Source of the DNA: Cocleimonas flava
Lineage (GTDB): Bacteria; Pseudomonadota; Gammaproteobacteria; Thiotrichales; Thiotrichaceae
DNA: 64,000 nt
Direction of reading: 5' to 3'
Assembly: GCF_004339015.1 (NCBI RefSeq)
Contig: NZ_SMFQ01000002.1
Coordinates: 124,001-188,000, forward strand
Under the pieces are notes generated by a model. That model was not told the DNA's origin and searched no databases. It saw only the letters and a list, made by a program, of their open reading frames with translations. Positions 8,579-16,308 of the stretch are shown here, piece by piece. Position 1 is the first letter of the stretch. Every line of letters begins with the position of its first letter. Both the position numbers and the translations under genes were made by a program.

Positions 8579-9850
8579 ATGAAAGATAGACCAGCCAGTT
8601 GTTTAGATGCCTTCGAAGTTGACGCGATTAGTGTTGATGAAGCTCGTCAAATTATCACGAACGAAATCACACCCATTAGTGCAAGCGAAACAGTTCCTGT
8701 TAGAGAGGGCTTAAAGCGTTATCTAGCAACAGATATTATCTCTCCGATTAATGTGCCACCGCATACTAATTCTGCGATGGATGGTTACGCATTAGCTGGC
8801 AGTGACTTACCTACTACTACGCCAGTAGATTACAAGGTGTCAGGTGCATCATTTGCAGGCGTTCCTAGTACTGAATCTTATCAGAGTGGAACCGTTGTGC
8901 GCATTATGACGGGCGGCGTTATGCCAACTGGAACGGATACTGTAATCCCTCAAGAATTAGTAGAGACTCTGGATGACAATACTATTCGCTTAGAAGCGGA
9001 GCATAAAGCTGGACAAAATGTACGTCACCCTGGCGAAGATTTAGCACAAGGAAAAAAGATCTTTGATAAAGGCCGAAAACTCAGTGCCGCTGATATTGGC
9101 ATACTCGCATCACTTGGTTTTGGTGAAATAGATGTTTTAATTCGACCCAAAGTCGCCTTTTTCTCAACTGGAGATGAATTACGCTCAATAGGTGAAGCAT
9201 TAAAAGAAGGTGAGATTTACGACAGCAATCGTTACACCTTGTTTGCAATGTTAAAAAATCTGGATGCCAAAATCATCGATTTAGGTGTGATCCCTGATAC
9301 CGAAAAAGACATTCAAGACGCATTTAAAAAAGCCGCAGAAGAATCTGATATATTCATCAGTACAGGTGGCGTATCTGTCGGTGAAGCTGACTATATTAAA
9401 CCCACCTTGAAACTACTGGGTGAAACGCACTTCTGGAAATTGGCAATGAAACCTGGCCGACCTTTGACGTATGGCACGGTTCATCATAACAATGTATCAG
9501 CCAAATTTTTCGGCCTTCCCGGAAATCCGGTTGCGGTAATGGTGACTTTTTTACAATTTGTGCAGCCTGCCATCAATTATCTTGCCAGTGGAAAACAGCA
9601 AAAACCAATCTTCCTAAAAGCCACCTCGGAAGAAAACATCAAAAAACGCCCAGGTCGCACGGAATATATTCGTGGAGTCTTTGAACAAACACCTGATGGT
9701 GGGTTCAGTGTAAAGCGCACCGGCAAACAAGGCTCAGGAATTTTAATGTCGATGAGCCTTGCGAATTGTTTTATACACTTTGATGCTGATTCAAGTGGAG
9801 TGAATCAAGGGGATACAGTTGAAATCTTACCGTTTGAAGGCGTGGTTTAA
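8579..9850 (+). CDS. moeA: molybdopterin molybdenumtransferase MoeA
   Basis: 423 residues. MoeA landmarks in order: PPHTNSAMDGYAL (about 60), MTGGVMPTGTDTVI (about 110), STGDEL with YDSNRY (about 200), STGGVSVGEADY (about 262), and GLPGNPVAVMVTF (about 315). It inserts molybdate, or tungstate, into adenylylated molybdopterin. It is the last gene of the tup-mob-moe run; a hairpin overlaps its stop codon. Together with tupABC it suggests that the cell directs tungsten or molybdenum into bis-MGD-type enzymes. None of those enzymes is in the window. Confidence 0.94.
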   Translation: MKDRPASCLDAFEVDAISVDEARQIITNEITPISASETVPVREGLKRYLATDIISPINVPPHTNSAMDGYALAGSDLPTTTPVDYKVSGASFAGVPSTESYQSGTVVRIMTGGVMPTGTDTVIPQELVETLDDNTIRLEAEHKAGQNVRHPGEDLAQGKKIFDKGRKLSAADIGILASLGFGEIDVLIRPKVAFFSTGDELRSIGEALKEGEIYDSNRYTLFAMLKNLDAKIIDLGVIPDTEKDIQDAFKKAAEESDIFISTGGVSVGEADYIKPTLKLLGETHFWKLAMKPGRPLTYGTVHHNNVSAKFFGLPGNPVAVMVTFLQFVQPAINYLASGKQQKPIFLKATSEENIKKRPGRTEYIRGVFEQTPDGGFSVKRTGKQGSGILMSMSLANCFIHFDADSSGVNQGDTVEILPFEGVV

Positions 9851-9877
9851 ATAGGGCAATTTAAATAACCCTATTTA
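9848..9877 (+). terminator. hairpin at the end of moeA
   Basis: TAAATAGGG and CCCTATTTA form a 9-bp stem with a 12-nt loop that begins at the moeA stop codon. A T run follows only about 15 nt later and leads straight into a CACCCCCC repeat unit, so the two may act together as a transcription end. Confidence 0.5.
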
Positions 9878-9900
9878 GAATATCTAATCAATATTTTTTT

Positions 9901-9928
9901 ACACCCCCCTACTTTGGGGCACTTTTTT
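9901..9928 (+). repeat. CACCCCCCTACTT dispersed repeat, half unit
   Basis: ACACCCCCCTACTTT, then GGGGCACTTTTTT. The unit can fold a small CCCC/GGGG hairpin followed by a T run on the plus strand, downstream of moeA. It is a member of the family found at 10815, 24941, 27878, 37951, 50872, 53404, 55831, 57963, 62815 and 63421. Confidence 0.75.
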
Positions 9929-10017
9929 ATCTTGCACTCATTAGCTTGAGCACATTCATTGGTTTTCATTTACCCACACCCGTTTATATAGCCTGAAGAA
10001 CTCACGCTATATAAATA

Positions 10018-10398
10018 CTAAACCAGCGAATATTTACCTTCCGGTATATCGATTCGTGCAGCAATTGCAGCCGTGGCAATCACAGTAACGGTTTCTTGAA
10101 CGGGATCTTCGATATTTAAACCACCTTTTACAGTATTAACCTTGACGCTTCCAAAAGGTATTTGAGCCGCAACATCGTCCACATTAACCAAGTCAGGATT
10201 TTGCGTACCAATTGTGACTTCTACCTGCATCTCATCTCGTTCAAAATCCATCGACCGAAACAATGTAATAGAACTATGATGAAGCGCATCCTGTACCGCT
10301 CTTATAGCCGCTTTGGTGTAATCTTCGCCGTATAAATCGTTACCTGTACCCATTTCTAAAATAATACGTTGAAGATTTTTAGTTGGTTGATGACTCAT
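10018..10398 (-). CDS. Lin0512 family protein (second of a pair)
   Basis: 126 residues, resembling the Lin0512 family of small conserved proteins with unknown function. Diagnostic stretches are ILEMGTGNDLYGEDYTKAA, VQDALHHSS and a C-terminal VKGGLNIED. It is a clear paralogue of the gene immediately upstream and overlaps it by 4 bp (ATGA), so the two are translationally coupled and may form a heteromer. No signal peptide or membrane segment is seen. The start has no separate strong ribosome site, consistent with coupling. Confidence 0.75.
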   Translation of the reverse strand: MSHQPTKNLQRIILEMGTGNDLYGEDYTKAAIRAVQDALHHSSITLFRSMDFERDEMQVEVTIGTQNPDLVNVDDVAAQIPFGSVKVNTVKGGLNIEDPVQETVTVIATAAIAARIDIPEGKYSLV

Positions 10399-10748
10399 GC
10401 CGCATCCTCCGCAAAATCCAAGTACACAACGACCCCAGCATTAGCGATTACCGTTGTTTTGGTTTTACAATCACTCAAAATATCCAGGCCACCTTCAACA
10501 ACGTCAACCGAAGCTTGCCCGTAAGGTAAAACCGCTTTCACTACTTCTTTATCTACCTGATCTGGCTTAGCCACCCCAATAGACACTTCGATAATCATTT
10601 TCTCACGATCAAAGCCAAACGCAGGTGCAATCGTCAAAGAGTTATGCCACAACGCATCCTTTAGCGCGCGCACCGCGGCTTTTGTGTAATCCTGCCCTTG
10701 CAGATCGGTACCCATACCCATCTCTACAACCATTCGCTTTTTCGCCAT
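10395..10748 (-). CDS. Lin0512 family protein (first of a pair)
   Basis: 117 residues. VVEMGMGTDLQGQDYTKAA, LKDALWHNSLT and VVEGGLDIL align along the length with its neighbour, so this is a tandem duplication within the Lin0512 family. AGGAG precedes the ATG. The pair forms a two-gene operon on the minus strand, isolated between moeA and the TRAP transporter genes and flanked on both sides by CACCCCCC repeat units. The biochemical role is unknown to me. Confidence 0.75.
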   Translation of the reverse strand: MAKKRMVVEMGMGTDLQGQDYTKAAVRALKDALWHNSLTIAPAFGFDREKMIIEVSIGVAKPDQVDKEVVKAVLPYGQASVDVVEGGLDILSDCKTKTTVIANAGVVVYLDFAEDAA

Positions 10749-10814
10749 GCCAACTCCTAAACAACTTTATTAAGGTTTCTATGATTGATTAACTCATTAA
10801 TAGACTGATAGTAG

Positions 10815-10845
10815 TACACCCCCCTACTTTGAGGGCATTTTTTTA
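10815..10845 (+). repeat. CACCCCCCTACTT dispersed repeat, half unit
   Basis: TACACCCCCCTACTTT, then GAGGGCATTTTTTT, upstream of the Lin0512 pair and beyond the end of the TRAP operon. It has the same orientation and tail as the copy at 9901, so the Lin0512 pair is bracketed by two copies. Confidence 0.75.
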
Positions 10846-10876
10846 GAACGATCGGAGAAATAGATTTATTTCAGGC

Positions 10877-10911
10877 AAAAAAAGCCCGCTAATATATAGC
10901 GGGCTTTTTAA
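10877..10911 (-). terminator. intrinsic terminator of the TRAP operon
   Basis: AAAAAGCCCGCTA and TAGCGGGCTTTTT form a strong GC stem with A and T tracts on both sides, so it could act in both directions. It lies about 45 bp beyond the stop of the large TRAP permease gene. Confidence 0.85.
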
Positions 10912-10954
10912 AAGAGGCTTGGCTATGAATCATCGAACTATGAATTTCATTTAA

Positions 10955-12277
10955 TCACCAAAGTTTTGGTGCATCAGGTGTTAATCCATACATTTCAGGA
11001 AATACCAATATTGATAAAACCACAGCAATTTGAATTGCTATGAATGGAAGAACGCCAAAGTAAATATCAGAGGTCTTTATTTCTTTCGGAGCAACTCCTC
11101 TCAGATAAAATAGGGCAAAACCAAAGGGGGGGGTTAAAAATGATGTTTGTAAATTCATCGCTACCAAAATAGCGAACCAAATAGTATTAATCTGTAATGT
11201 CTCTACTACGATATAAATGATAGGCAGCACAATATAAGATATCTCGATGTAATCAAGAAAGAAGCCTAAAAACATAATAAGAAGCATGGTAAAAATTAGG
11301 AACCCCCATTTTTCACCAGGTAGATTTAACAATAACTCTGCTACCTCTTCTTCGCCACCAGTGTAGGCAAAGCCCATAGAAAATATAGATGCGCCTAAAA
11401 TTACGGCAAAAACCATTGCTGTAATTTTAACGGTTCCCATCGTGCTTTCCCAAAGCATAGAAAATGTAAATTTACGATAAATGAGTGCCAAGAAAACTGC
11501 ACCTATACAACCTAATGCAGATGATTCGGTTGGTGTAGCAACGCCGAAGAAAATTGACCCCAATACGACAAGAATTAACAACAAAGGAGGAATTACAGCA
11601 ACCAGTGCCTCCTTAATAACCGTTGTTTTTGATACATTTTCATCTTCTACAGGAATAGGAGGTGCAGCTTCGGGCTTTATCATGCAAAAGATAACGATAT
11701 ATGCAATATAACAACCTATTAAAACCAAACCAGGCTTAATCGCAGCTTTGAATAAATCACCAACAGGAATATTGAGTACATCACCCAAAATAATAAGTAC
11801 AATTGACGGAGGAATTAGTTGGCCTAATGTACCGGCTGCACAAATAGTTCCTGCTGATAAGGCTTTACTGTATCCATAACGTAGCATTACTGGCATGGAT
11901 ATCAGCCCCATAGCCACAACGCTTGCCCCAACTACACCAGTAGATGCCGCTAACAATGCACCTACCAGAATTGTTGAAACTGCAAGCCCTCCTCGAACTG
12001 AGCCAAATAAACGCCCCATAGATTCGAGTAATTGTTCTGCCAATTTTGTTCGTTCCAATATTAAACCCATGAAGATAAACAGTGGTATTGCCATCAAAAC
12101 AATTCCATCACCGTTATCCCCCATATTGGAATATATTCGATAAGGTATTTGCGCTAGTTGACTAGGATCGGCAAATAGAAAAACAAATAAAATTCCCACA
12201 CCCGCAAAAGTGAAAGCAACAGGAAAACCAAATAGTAGCAATATTAATGCTAGTAAAAATATAGATATACCTATCAT
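10955..12277 (-). CDS. TRAP transporter large permease (DctM type)
   Basis: 440 residues, very hydrophobic, with about 12 predicted transmembrane helices. DctM hallmarks: FPVAFTFAGVG at the N terminus, AASTGVVGASVVAMG, GTLGQLIPPSIVLIILG, and the C-terminal QTSFLTPPFGFALFYLRG. It forms the sodium-driven transport channel of a tripartite ATP-independent periplasmic system with DctQ and DctP. It is the last gene of the dctP-dctQ-dctM transcript and is followed by a strong terminator. The codon for the conserved TPPFG segment gives a run of eight C, which is not a repeat unit. Confidence 0.92.
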   Translation of the reverse strand: MIGISIFLLALILLLFGFPVAFTFAGVGILFVFLFADPSQLAQIPYRIYSNMGDNGDGIVLMAIPLFIFMGLILERTKLAEQLLESMGRLFGSVRGGLAVSTILVGALLAASTGVVGASVVAMGLISMPVMLRYGYSKALSAGTICAAGTLGQLIPPSIVLIILGDVLNIPVGDLFKAAIKPGLVLIGCYIAYIVIFCMIKPEAAPPIPVEDENVSKTTVIKEALVAVIPPLLLILVVLGSIFFGVATPTESSALGCIGAVFLALIYRKFTFSMLWESTMGTVKITAMVFAVILGASIFSMGFAYTGGEEEVAELLLNLPGEKWGFLIFTMLLIMFLGFFLDYIEISYIVLPIIYIVVETLQINTIWFAILVAMNLQTSFLTPPFGFALFYLRGVAPKEIKTSDIYFGVLPFIAIQIAVVLSILVFPEMYGLTPDAPKLW

Positions 12278-12384
12278 TTAAATACCCATGAATAGTATCG
12301 AGGAAGATGCATCTGAATGATGCACAAAGTAAGATGTATACGTTAAATAAGATCAGTAGAGTCTTAGCTAGATTCCAATTTGTC

Positions 12385-12948
12385 TTATTCTGAAAAATGG
12401 ATAAATACATTAACTCTATTAATGAGAAAAGAAATTCCACTCAGAACTAGAAAGAGAAAGGATAACGGGATTAAGCCTTTGATAATAAAGCGGTTAAGCA
12501 GACCGCCAGGGTCCTGACTTTTCTCACCAATCCCAGACGTTAGAAACTGCTTTATCAACCCCATAACGCTATCGCTATGTTCGCCATAACTATAGGATTG
12601 AGCCATAAAATCCCAACCATAATAAACAATGAGAATAGACATAGGTAAGAGAAAAAATAATGTCCCTACTATGTCAATAAGAGATCTTTTTCGTTCGGAA
12701 AGTTTCTCAAAAATTATATCAACTCGAACATGAGATCCTGTTCTTAAGGCATAAGGGATACCTAAAAGAAACACGCCCGAATAGAAATGCCATGCTAACT
12801 CCTCAAGTTTTATAGATGAGTTACTAAAAGCATAACGACCAATGACGTTATAAGAAATTATCAATACTAGTAAAATCAACAATATACCGGCAATTATACC
12901 GATAATATCCATAAGCTTATTAATATAGTGTTCTGTTTTTAATAGCAT
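12385..12948 (-). CDS. TRAP transporter small permease (DctQ type)
   Basis: 187 residues with four predicted transmembrane helices. The family pattern YNVIGRYAFSNSSIKLEELAWHFYSGVFLLGIPYALRTGSHVRVDI is clear (Asn, the aromatic-rich EEL.W helix, and HVRVD). It links DctP to DctM. It lies 107 bp upstream of dctM and 135 bp downstream of dctP. The C-terminal half, with a loop around residues 125-145, is somewhat longer than usual. Confidence 0.88.
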   Translation of the reverse strand: MLLKTEHYINKLMDIIGIIAGILLILLVLIISYNVIGRYAFSNSSIKLEELAWHFYSGVFLLGIPYALRTGSHVRVDIIFEKLSERKRSLIDIVGTLFFLLPMSILIVYYGWDFMAQSYSYGEHSDSVMGLIKQFLTSGIGEKSQDPGGLLNRFIIKGLIPLSFLFLVLSGISFLINRVNVFIHFSE

Positions 12949-13022
12949 GATTACTTCTTTAGTAAGTTTATATTCTCTTTTGTAGAACGACTTAGAGTCC
13001 TTCTACATGACGTACATATGAT

Positions 13023-13062
13023 AGAAGCCCTCTAACCGAAACATCAAAGGTAGAGAGCTTCT
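13023..13062 (-). promoter_or_regulatory. intercistronic hairpin between dctP and dctQ
   Basis: AGAAGCCCTCTA and TAGAGAGCTTCT are 12-nt arms with one mismatch and a 16-nt loop. No T run follows. Such hairpins often stabilise the upstream binding-protein message relative to the permease genes; that role here is inference. Confidence 0.5.
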
Positions 13063-13083
13063 TAGCATTAAACGTAGGTAGCT

Positions 13084-14130
13084 TTAGTTGTTTAAATAAG
13101 CTTTATCAGAAATATTTGTCCACTCACGCACTTGCTTTTTAAACTTTCGCTGGGATTCAATTATTTCAGCAGTCAATCCGCCTTGTTCTTCTAGCTTGTC
13201 GACTAATTCCTTATTTGCTTCTCTTAGAGCAGCCATTACATCAGGTGGGAAAGTTTTTACTTTAATATTAGGAAATTCATTCTTGATCTTTTCCCAGTTA
13301 GCTCCATTTTCGTAATACAATCTATCTGTAACACTTGTTTCAGATTCTCTCATCGCAGCTTTTAAAATTGCTTGTAAATCTTTTGGCAATTTATCAAAAG
13401 CTTCGTTGTTGACCATAAACTGTATTTCAGATCCTGGCTCATGCCAGCCAGTATAATAATACTGCGCTATTTTATGAAAACCCATACGCAAGTCAAAAGA
13501 TGGGCCAACCCATTCCAGGGCATCAATCGTGTTTCTTTCTAAAGAAGTATAGAGTTCACCAGGAGGTACGTTTGTTACAGTTGCGCCTACTTTTGCTAGC
13601 ACTTCCCCAGCAAATCCAGGTATGCGCATTTTTAGGCCTTTTAAATCATCAACACTGTTGATTTCTTTTTTAAACCACCCACCCATTTGACTTCCTGAGC
13701 CTGCAGGATATTGAGTAATTCCATGTTTGCTATACGCTCTTTTAGCTAGCTCGGCACCACCACCGTTGTGATACCATGCAGTGCGTTCAGCAGAAATCAT
13801 ACCGAATGGCATAGTAGTAAAAAACAAAGTGTTTATGTCTTTTCCTTTCCAATAATAAGAGGCTGAGTGACCCATTTGATATTGCCCAGATTTAACAAAA
13901 TCAAAAATCCCTAGAGCAGATTTATGTTTATTAGCAGAATCAATACTAATAATTAATCGACCATTTGACATTTCCTCAACTCTTTTTGCAAACTCTTTTG
14001 TAGCTTCACCATAGATTGGAAAATTAGCAGGCCAGGTTTCGGCTAACTTCCATTTTATTGGTTTATCAGCAGCAAAAGCATTAGTAGCTGCTGCAAAAAC
14101 GGTTAGTAGAATAAAAATAATTTTCTTCAT
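13084..14130 (-). CDS. TRAP transporter periplasmic substrate-binding protein (DctP/TakP-like)
   Basis: 348 residues. The signal peptide MKKIIFILLTVFAAATNAFA precedes the mature start ADKPIKW. The body has the DctP fold, with LAETWPANFPIYGEA, the WVGPSFDLRMGFHKIA stretch and YYYTGWHEPGSEI, which resemble 2-oxoacid-binding TakP more than C4-dicarboxylate DctP; the conserved carboxylate-binding Arg lies in LKGLKMRIPG. The start at 14130 is chosen for its AAGGAG site and proper signal peptide; an open frame continues 159 bp upstream but would bury the signal peptide. A monocarboxylate or 2-oxo acid substrate is inference. Confidence 0.9.
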   Translation of the reverse strand: MKKIIFILLTVFAAATNAFAADKPIKWKLAETWPANFPIYGEATKEFAKRVEEMSNGRLIISIDSANKHKSALGIFDFVKSGQYQMGHSASYYWKGKDINTLFFTTMPFGMISAERTAWYHNGGGAELAKRAYSKHGITQYPAGSGSQMGGWFKKEINSVDDLKGLKMRIPGFAGEVLAKVGATVTNVPPGELYTSLERNTIDALEWVGPSFDLRMGFHKIAQYYYTGWHEPGSEIQFMVNNEAFDKLPKDLQAILKAAMRESETSVTDRLYYENGANWEKIKNEFPNIKVKTFPPDVMAALREANKELVDKLEEQGGLTAEIIESQRKFKKQVREWTNISDKAYLNN

Positions 14131-14561
14131 CTGGTCAAAACTCCTTAGTAATGTTGTTATTTTATTAATATGTAAAATTCTAAAACTTTTAATCCAATCA
14201 GATTTGTGATGAGAATTAAAACACTTGTATTGCCTAGGCTCATACTCAGTATTTAAAACAACATTAGTTGTAATCCATTTTTTTAACAAACTGATAATTC
14301 TGAACAGGAGTGATCAATATTCATTGTTGATAGGTCACGAGAATTTATATTAAATACTTATCGGAGATAAATTAAAGATCATAAAAATCGTATTTTGAAG
14401 ATGATTTTTTAGTTTTACTGTACTACTGTTGACTTGATTCAAGCAAAGATAGACTTGTAACTGTGCGCCTTACATGAGCGATTTATTAGCTTTGTCCAAT
14501 TATACAGACGTACATAATTTTTTTAAAAAGACCAATATTAAGCTTTTAAGGAACGACCTAA
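14131..14561. promoter_or_regulatory. divergent dctP / lysR intergenic region
   Basis: 431 AT-rich bases between two divergent genes, presumably holding both promoters and the LysR-type operator. An 11-bp dyad CTTGATTCAAG at 14433-14443 is the best candidate operator half-site pair (LysR sites usually contain T-N11-A dyads). I see no gene here and cannot assign start sites with confidence. Confidence 0.35.
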
Positions 14562-15464
14562 ATGAATACCAGATTTCTTGAAGCTTTTGTTTGGGTTGCT
14601 AGATTAAACAGCTTTCGAGCAGCAGCGGAAAAATTATATGTTTCACAAGCTACTATATCGAGCCGTATTGCGACTCTAGAAAATGAATTTGAATGTAGTT
14701 TATTTGATCGTGAACACAACACGATCAAACTAACCAGTAAAGGTATTTTACTGCTAGATAAGGCTGAACGAATGTTGCAAGCCGAACAAGCACTACAAAA
14801 AGCAATGCACGACGATGAGGAGATCATCACAAGGGTTCGTATTGGAGTTATTGAAGCCATAGTTCACACATGGCTAGAAGTTTTTTTAACCGAATTAAAT
14901 AAAACTTATCCTAAACTTGAATTTGAACTGACCGCAGAACCAACATCTCACCTACATGCTCTTTTTTCCAAAGGCGCTTTGGATGTCATAATTCAGACTG
15001 ATCCAGTCTTAGATGACACAGTTATTAATACTGAACTTGAATCTCTTAAAATGGAGTGGGTGTGTCATGGGAAAAACCAATTTGCTAACCGAGATATTTC
15101 ATTAGAAGAATTAGCTGATTCACAAATCATTACTTTCACACGGGGCTCTCAGCCTCATCTATCAGCATTATCTATTTTTGAAAAACAGGGACTTAGACCC
15201 AGTCAAGTTCATTGCGTTACATCACTAGCAGCAATTAGCAAATTAGTTAAGAAAAAACAAGGTATCGCAACTCTGCCTCTGACTGCTATTTCAAATGAAT
15301 TAGATAATGGTCATTTAGCTTTAGTAAATTATCCAGAAAAACCAGATCCCTTAAGACTGATTGCTAGCTGGCAAAAACTTTCCGACAATGACCTTAATAA
15401 GATCATTGTAGACTTGGCAATCTCGGCGTCTAAATCACACTCCCAAAACCAATTCCCCCAATAA
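14562..15464 (+). CDS. LysR-family transcriptional regulator
   Basis: 300 residues. An N-terminal winged helix-turn-helix (residues 1-60, FVWVARLNSFRAAAEKLYVSQATISSRIATLENEF) precedes a type 2 periplasmic-binding-like effector domain (about 90-295). The gene is divergent from the TRAP transporter and upstream, in the same direction, of the unknown-protein and amidase genes, so it probably controls both arms of this catabolic block in response to the substrate or a product. Confidence 0.9.
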   Translation: MNTRFLEAFVWVARLNSFRAAAEKLYVSQATISSRIATLENEFECSLFDREHNTIKLTSKGILLLDKAERMLQAEQALQKAMHDDEEIITRVRIGVIEAIVHTWLEVFLTELNKTYPKLEFELTAEPTSHLHALFSKGALDVIIQTDPVLDDTVINTELESLKMEWVCHGKNQFANRDISLEELADSQIITFTRGSQPHLSALSIFEKQGLRPSQVHCVTSLAAISKLVKKKQGIATLPLTAISNELDNGHLALVNYPEKPDPLRLIASWQKLSDNDLNKIIVDLAISASKSHSQNQFPQ

Positions 15465-15657
15465 TAATGCTATAAAAAAATACTGATCACCCCCATTCAC
15501 AATATACCGTTTGTAACATGATTGAATCCACTCCAGTATCTTCCTAAGATTGCTTTTATTCGAAGCAAACAATCTAATAATAATTTTTTTATAACTAATA
15601 AACTGACGCCTACCCAAGTGCGCAGTATTGATTTATAAATTCAGGAGTGCACATAGG

Positions 15658-16308
15658 ATGATAATTCAGAATACCACAGCAGCAGAATTATTCGTTTGGA
15701 CAGACATTGATCCAACCTATGAACAGGATTTTAATCAGTGGTACGATCGTGAACATATGACAGAGCGAGTCTCTATTGATGGATTTACATGGGCTAGTCG
15801 ATACCGCGCCGTGTCAATGAAAGCCCGCCGATACCTTGCTCTTTATAGAACCGAAAATATTAATGTTTTCACTTCCAATGCCTACAAACAAGCATTTGCC
15901 AATCAAACCTCTTGGTCGAAAATAAATTTTGAACGAATGACTAATACTAAACGCCGTGTTATGCGCGTTGCATACGAAGGTGGTTATGGAACTGGATCCG
16001 CTATCGGGTTAATCCAACTGCAAAAGACAATAGTAGATTTTAGTTCTATTGAGCAGGTTCTAAATTTAGTGAGCAAGACAGAAGGAATCTTAAAAATTAG
16101 AGTACTTGAACCTGATCAAGAGCTATCAATACCCTTGTCATCAGAAACCAAGCCACCTACCAAGCTCGAATCCGCCATTATTATAGAAACTACAAATGAG
16201 CCAACAGCAGCGGCAGCTGTTCGCATTGTTCTAGATCAATTAAATTTAAAACAAGACAGAGGTTTAACTTTTAATTTAATTTGGGAACTTCATTCTAATG
16301 ATTTATAA
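15658..16308 (+). CDS. conserved protein of unknown function, possible dimeric alpha/beta barrel
   Basis: 216 residues. I do not recognise the family with certainty. The N-terminal 110 residues (WTDIDPTYEQDFNQWYDREH, GFTWASRYRA, YLALYRTE) resemble dimeric alpha/beta-barrel (EthD-like) proteins, in which NxWYdxEHm...GF..a.RY is common; the second half is a weaker repeat of that layout. The start at 15658 is preferred for the AGGAG 10 nt upstream; a TTG 30 bp earlier is less likely. The end overlaps the amidase gene by 11 bp, so the two products probably work in one pathway. Confidence 0.65.
   Translation: MIIQNTTAAELFVWTDIDPTYEQDFNQWYDREHMTERVSIDGFTWASRYRAVSMKARRYLALYRTENINVFTSNAYKQAFANQTSWSKINFERMTNTKRRVMRVAYEGGYGTGSAIGLIQLQKTIVDFSSIEQVLNLVSKTEGILKIRVLEPDQELSIPLSSETKPPTKLESAIIIETTNEPTAAAAVRIVLDQLNLKQDRGLTFNLIWELHSNDL

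Noticed and set aside
10749-10954. Second attachment site for the lost island near the TRAP operon end
   Set aside because: I looked for the tRNA-Lys 3' sequence here and found no match by eye.
11124-11134. Run of eight G in the large TRAP permease as another repeat unit
   Set aside because: It encodes the conserved TPPFG motif of DctM, and the flanking bases do not match the repeat core or tail.
14131-14289. 53-residue N-terminal extension of the DctP protein
   Set aside because: It would bury a good signal peptide; the ATG at 14130 has AAGGAG upstream and starts the signal directly.
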